Shown here: piece after piece, positions 1-9,339 of the stretch
Layout of the letters: every line of letters starts with the position of its first letter
Position numbering within the stretch: position 1 is the first letter of the stretch
Source: CAWINY01 sp963837635
GTDB taxonomy: Bacteria > Acidobacteriota > Terriglobia > Terriglobales > Acidobacteriaceae
Reading direction: 5' to 3'
Assembly: GCA_963837635.1 (NCBI GenBank)
Contig: CAWINY010000006.1
Location: 248,001-312,000 of the forward strand
DNA length: 64,000 nt
The notes under the pieces: model-generated
The model's database searches: none
Seen by the model: only the letters and a program-made list of their open reading frames with translations
Told to the model about the DNA's origin: nothing
Position numbers and translations under genes: made by a program

Positions 1-1
1 T

Positions 2-412
2 CGCCTATCCGTTTGGTTAATGAAGCTGGGCATCATTCCAGAACGAATCCAAGCTGGACATCCGGAACAGAACGGCCGTCATGAGCGGATGCATGCCACG
101 ATGAAGGCAGAAACCGCCCAACCGCCCGAAGCCAATCGCCGAGCTCAGCAACGACGCTTTGATCCGTTCCGCTCCGAGTACAACGAAGTGCGTCCCCATG
201 AAGCCCTGGACCAGAAAACGCCCGCTTCACGCTATCAAGGTTCGCCGCGCTGTTATCCGGAGCGAGTACCCGAACCGGAGTATCCCGATGGCATGCAAGT
301 CCGACGCGTAATGCGGCACGGAGGGTTCTACTGGAAACACCAGGAGGTGTTTCTCACCGAGGTGCTCGGAGGGGAATCGATTGGATTGGAGGCGGTGGAC
401 GATCGCTACTGA
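2..412 (+). pseudogene. C-terminal part of an IS transposase (integrase core), cut by window edge
   Basis: The reading frame is open from the window edge, so this is the 3' end of a longer gene. The visible 136 residues have the end of a DDE integrase-core domain (GHPEQNGRHERMH, then YNEVRPHEALDQKTPASRY), the pattern of IS3/IS481-type transposases, followed by about 60 residues of the C-terminal extension seen in transposases of this kind. It catalyses strand transfer of its own element. Whether the full gene is intact cannot be seen. The region just downstream (683-727) has tandem short repeats that could be the element's end. Confidence 0.75.
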
Positions 413-873
413 CTGGTCCACTTCGCCGCCTTTCCCATAGCCTGCTTTGATAGCCAGGAACTCAGGATCCAGCCGTTGCCCAAACATGCGGATGCAAACC
501 AGAAATAGCTGTGGGAATGGCGGAACCGTGGAAGCGCGAAAAAGCAAACACCGCTTTCCCGCCCTTCCCCAGTTCCTTGGAAATCTCGCCACAAGGACGG
601 CGAGATTTCCACATTCCCACAGCTACGACTACTGCTATCATTACCTTCCCCCGTTGGGGGAAGAACCTCAACCCCGGGCTCGAAGTGTCACCCATGTGCC
701 CAGTCTAAAGTGTCAACCATGTCCCGGGCCGCTCAAGTTGTCGACGAACGAGAGCCCCGGAGGGGCGACAGAACACACTTATGCCCCTTGGGGCTGTTCA
801 TCTTCGACGTAATCCCACCCACGGCTAACATCTGTGCAATCCGCAAAAGGCATTCACGGGTTTCGTCGATAAC
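413..873. other. Non-coding stretch with probable IS end
   Basis: I find no convincing gene. It lies between the transposase fragment and the 3' end of the GGDEF gene. It contains the tandem repeat at 683-727 and then G/C-rich palindromic sequence (ccccggaggggc-type) around 752-792. Short open frames here have no recognisable domain. Confidence 0.5.
683..727. repeat. Two tandem copies of an AAGTGTCAnCCATGT motif
   Basis: AAGTGTCACCCATGTGCCC at 683-701 is followed by AAAGTGTCAACCATGTCCC at 707-725. Iterated motifs of this type are common at IS ends as transposase binding sites, and the transposase fragment just upstream fits. A related AAAGTGTCACCC occurs at 27842-27853 beside the TetR gene, so remnants may be scattered. 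Confidence 0.5.
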
Positions 874-1989
874 TCAGCCCGCGTCCTTCTGCTTCTGGCG
901 CAGCAGCTCCGAGTACAACATGACGCGGTTGCGGCCTGTGTTTTTGGCGGCGTAGAGGGCGGCATCGGCAAATTCGATCAGGTCGCGGCGGAAGTGGGCA
1001 TCCGTATCCCATACGGCGATACCCAAGCTGATAGTCAACCGCTCTTCGGCGTCGGGCGAGCCGGCGAAGAACTTGGCTGACTCCACTCCGCGACGCAGAC
1101 GTTCCGCCACCAGCCGGGCGCCCGGGCCGCCGGTTTCCGGCAGGATGATCACGAACTCCTCGCCCCCGTAGCGCGCAGCCGTGTCCACCTCGCGCATCTC
1201 CCGGAGCAGGATGGAGGAGAGGTCGCGCAGCACCTGATCGCCGGCGTGATGTCCGTAGCGGTCATTCAACTGCTTAAAGAAATCGATATCGACCATGATC
1301 AGGGCCAAGGGCGTCTTTTTGCGTTCCGAGCGCTTGATCTCCAGCTCAAGCTGCTGCTCGAAGTAACCGCGGGTCTTCAACCCGGTGAGGTAATCGGTGA
1401 AGGCCAGGCGGATCAGCCCGTCATTGGCATAGTCGCGGGTGATCGGCGTTTCGGCCACCAGAGCGAGCATCCAGAGAAGCTGCGCGTCTTCTTGGGAGAA
1501 AGCGCTGGCATCCTGGGAGAACAGTTGCAGCGAGCCCATAACCCGGTTGTTGGCGAAAAGCGGGACCACCAGGGCGGAAGCCGCGCCCATGGCTTTAAGA
1601 CAGGAGTCGGCCTGCACGTTGATCCCGTGTCGGACTAGCAGGGGCTTGCCGAACTTGGTCGACCAGAGGTTCAGCAGGTTGCCGCGCATGCAGGCGTCCG
1701 CGGGGATGGGATCGGCGGAGCGCACCAGCCGCAATTGCGCCGGCCCTTGCTCCTCGTCCCAGAAGTACACCAGAGCGCGCTCGTGGCTGACGATCTCCGT
1801 GGCAAAATCGCACAACAGGTTCAGGGTGGCTTCCAGCTGCATCTGCAGCCCGGAGAGCATGCTCAGCCGCAGAATGACGTTCACCGCCTGCCAGCGCTGC
1901 CGCACCGTGCTCTCGTTCAGCTCGGAAAACACCTCGACCGCGAACCGCTCCGGAGGCGAGGATTCATAGGTTGGGTCGGCCAGATGCAT
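874..1989 (-). CDS. GAF-GGDEF diguanylate cyclase
   Basis: Predicted to make cyclic di-GMP from two GTP. An N-terminal GAF-like sensor region (about residues 45-185) is followed by a GGDEF domain (about 195-365). The catalytic signature is GGEEF at residues 275-279, with the metal/GTP segment VDIDFFKQLND at about 233-243. An RxxD product-inhibition site (REVD, 266-269) sits exactly five residues before GGEEF, so feedback control by c-di-GMP is likely. There is no signal peptide or membrane segment, so it should act in the cytoplasm. What the GAF domain senses is unknown. The start ATG at 1989 gives a full-length protein of 371 residues. Confidence 0.9.
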   Translation of the reverse strand: MHLADPTYESSPPERFAVEVFSELNESTVRQRWQAVNVILRLSMLSGLQMQLEATLNLLCDFATEIVSHERALVYFWDEEQGPAQLRLVRSADPIPADACMRGNLLNLWSTKFGKPLLVRHGINVQADSCLKAMGAASALVVPLFANNRVMGSLQLFSQDASAFSQEDAQLLWMLALVAETPITRDYANDGLIRLAFTDYLTGLKTRGYFEQQLELEIKRSERKKTPLALIMVDIDFFKQLNDRYGHHAGDQVLRDLSSILLREMREVDTAARYGGEEFVIILPETGGPGARLVAERLRRGVESAKFFAGSPDAEERLTISLGIAVWDTDAHFRRDLIEFADAALYAAKNTGRNRVMLYSELLRQKQKDAG

Positions 1990-2539
1990 AGTCTCCCAGG
2001 GGCGGACGCAAATCCGCCCCGGTGGCGCACTGCGGCGGTTTCCACATTAGCAGAGATGCATATCACCGGGAGCGCGGCTCGGGAGAGGTAAAAAATTCCC
2101 GGAACGGGACGTGCATCTACTCACACCAGCTTTGGCATCAGACTTAAGCAGAGATTTCATCGTGCTCTGCTACCCGGATCGTGTGTTGTCGCACTCACGC
2201 CCACAAAAGGGACGGCCAAAAGACGGTAGTGCAATAACTTGCAGTTTCATCCGGGGGAACGAATCGATCCTTTGTTGGCTTGTTGGCATGGAATGTAGTA
2301 ACGTAATTGGTGCATGATGGAGGCAGAAAACGTCTGCGGGGTTCGCAGCGGTATGAGTCATCCAACGATGCCCAGTGCGCGGAGCTGCGCTCTGGTCTTT
2401 GCTGTACCTAGCCGTTCCCAGCCCAGGAGCGCGCAAACCCAGCGCGTTTTGGGTTCCGTTTTTTTGCCCACATTCGTTCGGCCCGACTGAATGAAGTTCA
2501 CAACTTTAGCGCCTCCAGCCTTTTGCGCGGAGAACTTCG
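1990..2539. other. Intergenic region upstream of the GvpF/L gene
   Basis: Separates the divergent GGDEF and GvpF/L-like genes and so must hold both promoters. I see no gene, no tRNA and no clear riboswitch. The open frames here are short and have no domain features. Confidence 0.4.
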
Positions 2540-3262
2540 ATGGCATGGTACGCATATTGCATAACAGAGCAAATAGCCTTTCAAGGATCGAACCGGGCTC
2601 GCCGCCCCTTCCCCATCGAAGGGGTTAAGGGGATTGGCGGGGCCCAGATTCTGGGCTATCCCAGCGGCGATTTTGCCGTGATTGTCAGCGAGCATGTTCC
2701 TGGTCAACTGGATCAACGCTCCGTGGTGGAGCATGCGCGGGTGGTGGCCGAGTGCTTCCGCAACACCACCGTGCTGCCCTTCCGCTTTGGCACGGTGTTC
2801 GAGAGCGACGAGGCCGTCCGGCACGCGGTGCGCGCCAATCGCAAGGCCTTCATGGACAGTGTGGCGAGACTGCGCGGCAAGTCGGAGATGCACCTGAAAG
2901 TCATGGTGCGCGACGCCGCCGCCATGGTGGAAGCCGCGTTGCCGACCGCAGTCGGTGCCGAATATCTTACCGTGCTCCGGCAGCGGGCGGTTCGCGATCG
3001 CGAGCGCCAAACTAAGGCCCGGGCGATCTCGATCCAGGTTCACAAGCTATTCAACCCGCTGGAAGAGGAAGTTACTTGCAAGCGGGTGGATACCGGCTCG
3101 CTCATCATTGACATCTCCCACTTGATCGATTCCGCTCACGTGGATAAGTACCAGAGCCGCTACGCCGCCGCCGCCCGGCATTTCAAGGATTACAACGTGG
3201 TGCTGAGCGGACCCTGGCCGCCCTATCACTTCATGCCCGGCAAGCTGCGCACGGTAGGGTAG
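2540..3262 (+). CDS. GvpL/GvpF-family gas vesicle protein, orphan
   Basis: A 240-residue protein matching the GvpL/GvpF family: the motif VLPFRFGTVF at about residues 79-88, the helical RxxFMxxVxRLRGKxExxLKVMV segment, and the family's closing LSGPWPPYHF near the C terminus. In gas-vesicle clusters these proteins help assemble or cap the GvpA shell. No gvpA or other gvp gene is in this window, so this copy stands alone. Orphan GvpF/L proteins occur in non-floating soil bacteria and their role is unknown. The ATG at 2540 begins right at the conserved MAWYAYCI start. Confidence 0.85.
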   Translation: MAWYAYCITEQIAFQGSNRARRPFPIEGVKGIGGAQILGYPSGDFAVIVSEHVPGQLDQRSVVEHARVVAECFRNTTVLPFRFGTVFESDEAVRHAVRANRKAFMDSVARLRGKSEMHLKVMVRDAAAMVEAALPTAVGAEYLTVLRQRAVRDRERQTKARAISIQVHKLFNPLEEEVTCKRVDTGSLIIDISHLIDSAHVDKYQSRYAAAARHFKDYNVVLSGPWPPYHFMPGKLRTVG

Positions 3263-3266
3263 AACT

Positions 3267-3292
3267 GTAGCGCCGGCATCTCGCCGGCAGAG
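3267..3292. repeat. Half copy of the TGTAGCGCCGGCATC repeat
   Basis: TGTAGCGCCGGCATCTCGCC at 3267-3286 begins right after the GvpF/L stop. The same unit, as a full inverted pair, occurs at 46305-46383 between murF and mraY. Confidence 0.6.
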
Positions 3293-3320
3293 TCCAAGGT
3301 TTCGGCCACCTTACGACGAG

Positions 3321-3524
3321 GGTGCCCCACATCTGCCAAGGTTCTGGCAGATGTGGGTCTCTTAATCATCCTCCGGCGCACAGCCCAATCCGACTCAACT
3401 TCGACGATCCCATCCTCACCGGTTGCGAATGGCGAAGCTGATAACCCTTGAGACCGACGTCAGCCCAAAGGGGGTACCCGAAAAATACCCACATCTACCA
3501 AAGGCGGGCAGATGTGTTGGCACC
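3321..3524. repeat. Two copies of the CACATCTGCC hairpin repeat
   Basis: First copy: GGTGCCCCACATCTGCC (3321-3337) pairs with GGCAGATGTGGG (3347-3358). Second, degenerate copy: ACCCACATCTACC and GGGCAGATGTG at 3487-3516, ending in TTGGCACC. Further copies are at 27170-27190 and 53857-53890. A dispersed intergenic palindrome; possibly a transcript 3'-end structure. Confidence 0.6.
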
Positions 3525-3553
3525 GTCGCGGTGACTCCTGAGAAACGAATCCC

Positions 3554-4114
3554 CTATTCCCCCAATTCCAACTCCCTCGCGACCGGCTTCAGGGCCTCGA
3601 TGCAGAACGCGATGTGCTCGTCCAGTTCCACGCCGAGCTGTTGCGCGCCGTTGATGATGTCGTCCCGGCTCACGCTACGGGCGAAGGCTTTGTCCTTCAT
3701 TTTCTTGCGCACGCTCTTGGCATCCACCTCGGCCAGCGATTTGCCCGGCTTGACCAGGGCCACGGCGGTGATGAAGCCGGCTAGCTCGTCACAGGCAAAC
3801 AGCGTCTTTTCCAGCAGCGAGTCGCGGGAGACGCCGGTGTACTCGGCGTGGCTCATAATGGCGCGGCGCACGTCTTCCGGCCAGCCGCGCTCTTCGAGGA
3901 TCTGGTTTCCTTTGTAGGGGTGCTCCTCCGCGGAAGGATACCGCTCGTAATCGAAGTCGTGGATCAGGCCCACGATGCCCCAGCGGTTTTCGTCTTCGCC
4001 GAACTTGCGGGCGTAGGCTCGCAGGCAGGCCTCGACCGCCATAGCATGTTTGCGCAGATTTTCCGAGGGGGTGAACTCAGTTAGTAACCCCCATGCCGAT
4101 TCGCGATTTATCAT
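3554..4114 (-). CDS. HD-domain phosphohydrolase-like protein
   Basis: A 186-residue single-domain protein of the HD superfamily. The metal-binding histidines appear in order: H near residue 23 (RKHAMAVE), the HD pair in GLIHDFDYERYP (about 51-62), H in MSHAEYTG (about 89) and a D in ACDELAGFITA (about 109). Members are often labelled HDIG or nucleotide phosphohydrolases, but substrates for this subgroup are not established. No membrane segment. Alone between intergenic repeats, convergent with the GvpF/L gene. Confidence 0.75.
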   Translation of the reverse strand: MINRESAWGLLTEFTPSENLRKHAMAVEACLRAYARKFGEDENRWGIVGLIHDFDYERYPSAEEHPYKGNQILEERGWPEDVRRAIMSHAEYTGVSRDSLLEKTLFACDELAGFITAVALVKPGKSLAEVDAKSVRKKMKDKAFARSVSRDDIINGAQQLGVELDEHIAFCIEALKPVARELELGE

Positions 4115-4277
4115 GTTTTTCTACCGGTTTCATCGGATTGGTTTGGAATTTCCCCTAGATTTATCCGTCTGTAACCAAAAAGATGTTGACGCCGGATGTT
4201 CTGCCTCTTAAATTTCCTTCAGCCTGCAGTTGACAAGACGGCAGGCGGATGCCTGCTCTGGCATCTCCCACAACCTG

Positions 4278-4814
4278 ATGGCCACGAACCTTGCACCCGT
4301 AGATGGACGGGAAGTGGTGAGATGCCGTTCCTGCTTGATGACCCAGTTCCGTACGCATAGCGGTCTCTGCCGCCGCTGCCACGCACCACTCGACCACGAA
4401 GAACCGGATTCGATTGCCATCGAGGCCGCCAGCTCGCCGGTTCCCGCCGCCGAGACCACGCCTCAGATCCAGGTGGCGCTCGCCATCCGCACATTACGCC
4501 ATAGCAATGGGATCAGCCAGCGGCAGCTCGCCCAACGCATGGGTGTGCCGCGCACCTACGTCTCGAAAATCGAGAACGAAAAGGCCACGCCCACCCTCTG
4601 TTCGCTGGAGCGGCTGGCCCGGGCCCTGGACGTCGGAGTGCCGGATCTGCTCAACGGCGGCAGCACGGACCGCGGCCGCGAATTGCGCGAGCTGGTCCAG
4701 GATCCCTTTAGCGCCGAACTGATCCCGTACCTCAGGAAGCTGAACGGCATGCAGTGGCAGAGCGTGCTGGCCCAGGTGCGCGAGATGAGCGTGCATACGC
4801 GGCGCGGCGCCTGA
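4278..4814 (+). CDS. Zinc-ribbon plus XRE helix-turn-helix regulator
   Basis: From the ATG at 4278 the protein has 178 residues. An N-terminal zinc knuckle (VRCRSCLM...GLCRRCHAPL, Cys-x2-Cys twice, about residues 13-37) is followed by a linker and an XRE-type helix-turn-helix (RQLAQRMGVPRTYVSKIEN) at about 90-110, then a helical C-terminal region. Expected to be a DNA-binding regulator; targets unknown. An in-frame TTG at 4230 would add 16 residues, but the sequence beginning MATNLAPVDGREVVRC looks like the natural N terminus. Confidence 0.75.
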   Translation: MATNLAPVDGREVVRCRSCLMTQFRTHSGLCRRCHAPLDHEEPDSIAIEAASSPVPAAETTPQIQVALAIRTLRHSNGISQRQLAQRMGVPRTYVSKIENEKATPTLCSLERLARALDVGVPDLLNGGSTDRGRELRELVQDPFSAELIPYLRKLNGMQWQSVLAQVREMSVHTRRGA

Positions 4815-4858
4815 GAATATTCGGGACTGGGAGTTACCTTGTGATTGCAAACACTCCT

Positions 4859-4949
4859 GTCATTCCGAGCGGAGCGAGGAATCTGCAGTTTCGTTGAGCC
4901 GTGAACAACTGCAGATTCCTCGCGCCAAAAAGCAGGCGCTCGGAATGAC
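4859..4949. repeat. Palindromic repeat with GTCATTCCGAGC ends
   Basis: The outer arms GTCATTCCGAGC (4859-4870) and GCTCGGAATGAC (4938-4949), and the inner arms AGGAATCTGCAGTT (4878-4891) and AACTGCAGATTCCT (4907-4920), are both exact inverted pairs, giving a two-stem hairpin. It lies between the convergent XRE and tpiA genes. It has the look of a dispersed intergenic repeat, and may double as a bidirectional terminator. Confidence 0.65.
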
Positions 4950-5004
4950 AACTCTGGGTTCCTGGCGTTGCTGGACTAGGCGACGCGCAAATAGTCTGTA
5001 ATTC

Positions 5005-5757
<753 letters not shown>

Positions 5758-5766
5758 GAAGTCCTC

Positions 5767-5896
5767 TGTCGGTCGTTAGTCGTTAGTCGTAATTTGTTGG
5801 TCGTTTGCGGGGCCGTTCGTTGTCAGTCGCTGATTTTCGGGATGCTGCCAAAGGGCGATGCTAACGACCAACGACTAACGACTAACGACTGCCGAC
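5767..5896. repeat. TCGTTAGTCGTT iterated intergenic repeat
   Basis: GTCGGTCGTTAGTCGTTAG at 5767-5785 and its inverse ACGACTAACGACTAACGACT at 5871-5890 flank the space between tpiA and the macro-domain gene, forming a long imperfect inverted repeat. The right arm supplies the TAG stop of the macro-domain gene. Related units lie at 6447-6465, 6530-6555 and 11772-11795, where they also sit at gene ends. Confidence 0.6.
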
Positions 5897-6442
5897 TTGC
5901 TCTGCTGCGGTTACGTGTGCCTGGTACGCGTGCTCGCCGAAGAGCACGAAGCGCACCAGCTTGACGCTGGCCGCCTGCTGCAAGGCCTCGGCTGCGGCGC
6001 GAACTACGATAGCCGCGGCCTGATCCATGGGATATCCATACGCGCCGGTGGAAATCGAGGGAAAGGCGATGCTGGACAGCTTCAGCTCGTCGGCCACACG
6101 GACCGACTCGCGATAGCAACTCGCCAGCTTCTCGGCTTCGCCCTGCGTTCCGCCACCCCAGATCGGCCCGACCGTGTGGATCACGTACTTGGCCGCCAAC
6201 TGCCCGCCCGTGGTGGCGACGGCTTGCCCGGTGGGCAGACCTTGCGGGTACCGCTCCTGCCGAATGCGCCGGCATGCCTCAAGGATCGCCGGGCCGCCAG
6301 CAGCATGGATAGCGCCATCGACGCCGCCTCCGCCCAACAAGGAAGAATTGGCCGCGTTGACGATGGCATCCGTCGTCTGCCGGGTGATGTCGCCGGAGGT
6401 GAACTCGAGCGACTTACCGTTGCCGAGATCGATGGAGTGCAT
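5882..6442 (-). CDS. Macro-domain ADP-ribose hydrolase
   Basis: Binds ADP-ribose or removes it from proteins or acetyl-ADP-ribose. The macro fold is clear: FTSGDITRQTTDAIVNAANSS, the catalytic loop LLGGGGVDGAIHAAGG, YVIHTVGP, and the second phosphate loop SISTGAYGYP. I start at the ATG at 6442 (MHSIDLGNGKSLEF); the frame continues 11 codons upstream into repeat-like sequence. About 186 residues. It lies between pgk and tpiA on the same strand, a position that suggests co-transcription with glycolytic genes but not a shared function. Confidence 0.9.
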   Translation of the reverse strand: MHSIDLGNGKSLEFTSGDITRQTTDAIVNAANSSLLGGGGVDGAIHAAGGPAILEACRRIRQERYPQGLPTGQAVATTGGQLAAKYVIHTVGPIWGGGTQGEAEKLASCYRESVRVADELKLSSIAFPSISTGAYGYPMDQAAAIVVRAAAEALQQAASVKLVRFVLFGEHAYQAHVTAAEQVGSR

Positions 6443-6553
6443 TCGGTCGTTGGTCCTTAGTCGTTGGCTCGTCATTCGCGAATTGACTTGCTCGTGAGAG
6501 TTCGCCAGGAGTTTGGGCGTCGATGCTAACAGCCAACGACTACAGACTATCGA

Positions 6554-7762
6554 CTACTTGTCCGTCAGCGCCACCACTCCCGGCAGTTGCTTGCCTTCCA
6601 GGAACTCCAGCGACGCACCTCCGCCGGTGGAGATGTGCGTGATCCGGTCGGCCACGCCCGCCTTGTGCACGGCGCTGACCGAGTCGCCGCCTCCCACAAT
6701 CGAGGTCGCGCCGACATTGTCGGCCACGGCATGGGCGATGTCCATCGTGCCCTTGGCGAACAGATCGATCTCGAACACGCCCATCGGCCCGTTCCAGACG
6801 ATGGTGCGCGCTTTGGAGATCTCCTCGGAGAACAACTCGATCGACTTTGGCCCGATATCGAGCCCCATCATGTTCTCGGGGATGGGCTGGCCTTCGCCGA
6901 TCGCCTGCGTGTGCGCGCCAGCGTCCACTTTGTCGGCTGCAAGATGGTCGACCGGCAACAGGAACCGGACATGATGCGCCTGGGCATCGGCGAGCAGTTG
7001 TTTGGCGAGGTCGAGCTTATCCTCTTCGACCAGCGATTTGCCTACCTGCATGCCTTGCGCCTTGAGGAAGGTGTAAGCCATGCCGCCACCGATGATCAGC
7101 GCACTCACCTTGTCCATGAGGTTCTTGATCACGCCGATCTTGTCGCTGACCTTGGCGCCGCCCAGGATAGCGACGAAAGGCTTCGCTGGATTCAGCGTGG
7201 CCTTGCTCAGATATTCGATTTCCTTCTCCAGCAGCAGGCCGGCCGCGGATTTAGCGACGAACCTGGTGATGCCCACGGTCGAGGCGTGCGCGCGGTGCGC
7301 GGAGCCAAAAGCGTCGAGCACGAAAAAGTCGGCCAGCTTGGCCAAGGCTTTGGAAAAGTTCTCCTCGTTCTTTTCCTCCTCGGGATGGAAACGAACATTC
7401 TCCAGCAGCAGCGTCTGGCCACTCTCGAGTTTGCCCGCCATCTCTTCGGCCTGCGGACCGATGCAGTCCGGACAGAAGCCGACGTTCTCGCCCCGGTTCA
7501 ATTTTGTGTCGAGCAGGATGCGGAGCCGCTCGGCGGCCGGCTTCAGGCTGTACTTGGGATCCGCCTTGCCCTTGGGACGTCCCAGATGCGACGCCAGGAT
7601 CAGGCGCGCGCCGTGGCGCAGCGCGTATTCAATGGTGGGCAGGGTTTCGCGGATGCGGGTATCGTCGGAGACGCGCCCGCCCTCCAGTGGTACATTAAAG
7701 TCGACGCGCATGAAAATGCGGTGGTCTTTCAGAGGCAGATCGCGAATCGAGAGCTTGTTCAT
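6554..7762 (-). CDS. pgk: Phosphoglycerate kinase
   Basis: Transfers phosphate from 1,3-bisphosphoglycerate to ADP in glycolysis. The 402-residue form starts at the ATG at 7762 (MNKLSIRDLPLKDHRIFMRV), which has a GGAGGTG ribosome site nine bases upstream; the frame runs 29 codons further without support. Signatures: RVDFNVPLEGG, the hinge region ILGGAKVSDKIGVI, WNGPMGVFE, and the nucleotide loop IVGGGDSVSAV followed by HISTGGGASLEFLEGK at the C terminus. Downstream of gap and a small zinc-ribbon gene on the same strand. Confidence 0.98.
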   Translation of the reverse strand: MNKLSIRDLPLKDHRIFMRVDFNVPLEGGRVSDDTRIRETLPTIEYALRHGARLILASHLGRPKGKADPKYSLKPAAERLRILLDTKLNRGENVGFCPDCIGPQAEEMAGKLESGQTLLLENVRFHPEEEKNEENFSKALAKLADFFVLDAFGSAHRAHASTVGITRFVAKSAAGLLLEKEIEYLSKATLNPAKPFVAILGGAKVSDKIGVIKNLMDKVSALIIGGGMAYTFLKAQGMQVGKSLVEEDKLDLAKQLLADAQAHHVRFLLPVDHLAADKVDAGAHTQAIGEGQPIPENMMGLDIGPKSIELFSEEISKARTIVWNGPMGVFEIDLFAKGTMDIAHAVADNVGATSIVGGGDSVSAVHKAGVADRITHISTGGGASLEFLEGKQLPGVVALTDK

Positions 7763-7892
7763 GGGGTCGGCACCTCCGCGCACCGACGGGGTTTCCGACG
7801 ACCGTGCTGTTTGAGGACGGGTTGCGGCCGCTCCGGGATCTTGGATCATGGCTCACCTTGAATCGGGCAATAAATAGTGGCGGTTTTTGAAA

Positions 7893-8084
7893 TCACTGTT
7901 CTTGATTAATCTCGAAACGCACCTTGCAGGTTCGGCATTGATAGCTGTGCGTGTCAGGAGAAACGGTTCCATCGCTTCGTTTATGTCCCGTTGAGCGCAT
8001 TTCGCTTCGCGCGAGATTGCGCAGATCGCCCTTGCATGTGGGACAAAACTTAACATCTGGCTGCGGGCCACTAAGGTTAGCCAT
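7893..8084 (-). CDS. Small zinc-ribbon protein
   Basis: A 63-residue protein with two Cys-x2-Cys pairs (FCPTCKGDL near residue 14 and YQCRTCKVRFEIN near residue 50) spaced as in a zinc ribbon. The ATG at 8084 follows a GAGGTG ribosome site. A longer overlapping frame (7853-8164) lacks such features and is a shadow. It sits between gap and pgk in the glycolytic run. Function unknown; it could be a nucleic-acid-binding or structural protein. Confidence 0.7.
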   Translation of the reverse strand: MANLSGPQPDVKFCPTCKGDLRNLARSEMRSTGHKRSDGTVSPDTHSYQCRTCKVRFEINQEQ

Positions 8085-8178
8085 TTACGCACCTCATTGA
8101 CGGCGTTAAATTGGGTAACAGATATCAGGTAAGAGCTATCAGCTATCAGCCTGATACCTGACACCTGCTACCTGTTTC

Positions 8179-9192
8179 CTACAGTCCTTTCTTGCTGAGA
8201 TAGTTGATCAGGTCGCGGACCCGGCACGAGTAGCCCCACTCGTTGTCGTACCACGCGATCACCTTGACGCAGTTGCCGCCGACCACCAGCGTCATGGGCG
8301 AGTCCACGATCGAGCTGCGCGGATCGCCGCGGTAGTCGGTCGAGACCAGGGGTTCGGTCTCATAACCCAGGTACTTCGATAGCGGGCCGTTCTCGGAGGC
8401 CTTCTGCAGCGCGGCGTTGACTTCTTCCACCGTCGTCTGCTTCTCAACCCAGACCACCAAGTCCACAACCGAGACGTTGGGTGTCGGCACGCGCATGGCG
8501 AAGCCGTGCAGCTTGCCCTTCAGCTCCGGAATGACGAGCGCAATCGCCTTGGCGGCGCCGGTGGTGGTGGGGATCATGGACAGTGCAGCGGCGCGCGCCC
8601 GGCGCAGGTCTTTGTGCGGGAAGTCCAGGATCACCTGATCGTTGGTGTAGGAGTGAATAGTGGTCATGGCGCCGCTAACGATCTTGAAGGTGTCATGCAG
8701 GACCTTGGCGACCGGGGCCAGGCAATTGGTGGTGCAGGAGGCGTTGGAAATCATGTGGTGTTTGGCCGGATCGTAGGTGCCCTCATTCACGCCCAGCACG
8801 ATGGTGACGTCTTCGTTCTTGGCGGGCGCGGTGATGATGACCTTCTTCACGGAGCCTTGCAGGTGGGCCTTGGCCTTTTCCGCGTCGGTGAATTTGCCGG
8901 TGGATTCGATCACCACCTGCACGCCCAGCGAAGACCAGTCCAGCTTGCCCGGTTCGCGCTCGGCGAACACTTTGATGTTCTTGCCGTCAACTTGAATTCC
9001 ATCGGCGCAGGTCTTGACGTCATGGCCCTTGAGATTGCCGACCACTGAATCGTACTTGAGCAGATGGGCGAGGGTCTTGGAATCGGTCAGATCGTTGACC
9101 GCGACGAATTCGAGATTGGGATCGTCGATTGACGCCCGCAGGACATTTCGTCCGATACGCCCAAATCCATTAATGCCTACTTTGACTGCCAT
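8179..9192 (-). CDS. gap: Glyceraldehyde-3-phosphate dehydrogenase
   Basis: Oxidises glyceraldehyde 3-phosphate with NAD and phosphate. 337 residues from the ATG at 9192 (MAVKVGINGFGRIGRN), which has AGGAGG eight bases upstream; the in-frame extension upstream is not supported. The Rossmann motif GINGFGRIGRN, the catalytic cysteine in SNASCTTNCLAP, and the C-terminal YDNEWGYS are present. First gene of the minus-strand glycolytic run (gap, zinc-ribbon, pgk, macro, tpiA). The intergenic stretch downstream holds a direct repeat of TATCAG/TACCTG units around 8118-8175. Confidence 0.98.
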   Translation of the reverse strand: MAVKVGINGFGRIGRNVLRASIDDPNLEFVAVNDLTDSKTLAHLLKYDSVVGNLKGHDVKTCADGIQVDGKNIKVFAEREPGKLDWSSLGVQVVIESTGKFTDAEKAKAHLQGSVKKVIITAPAKNEDVTIVLGVNEGTYDPAKHHMISNASCTTNCLAPVAKVLHDTFKIVSGAMTTIHSYTNDQVILDFPHKDLRRARAAALSMIPTTTGAAKAIALVIPELKGKLHGFAMRVPTPNVSVVDLVVWVEKQTTVEEVNAALQKASENGPLSKYLGYETEPLVSTDYRGDPRSSIVDSPMTLVVGGNCVKVIAWYDNEWGYSCRVRDLINYLSKKGL

Positions 9193-9339
9193 GTCTTGCC
9201 TCCTGGGTAGAGCGAGGGTTGAATGCGATTGCGCGGAGCAAAAGATCGTAACAAACGGAGTTACCCGGTGCAAATGATTGTGGCGAAATTCATTTTCGGT
9301 GCCTTCGGGCCGCTGTGGTAGGTTTTTACTGAGAATCCC

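Noticed and set aside
7853..8164. 103-codon frame over the zinc-ribbon gene
   Set aside because: The 63-codon frame with two CxxC pairs and a ribosome site is the better call.
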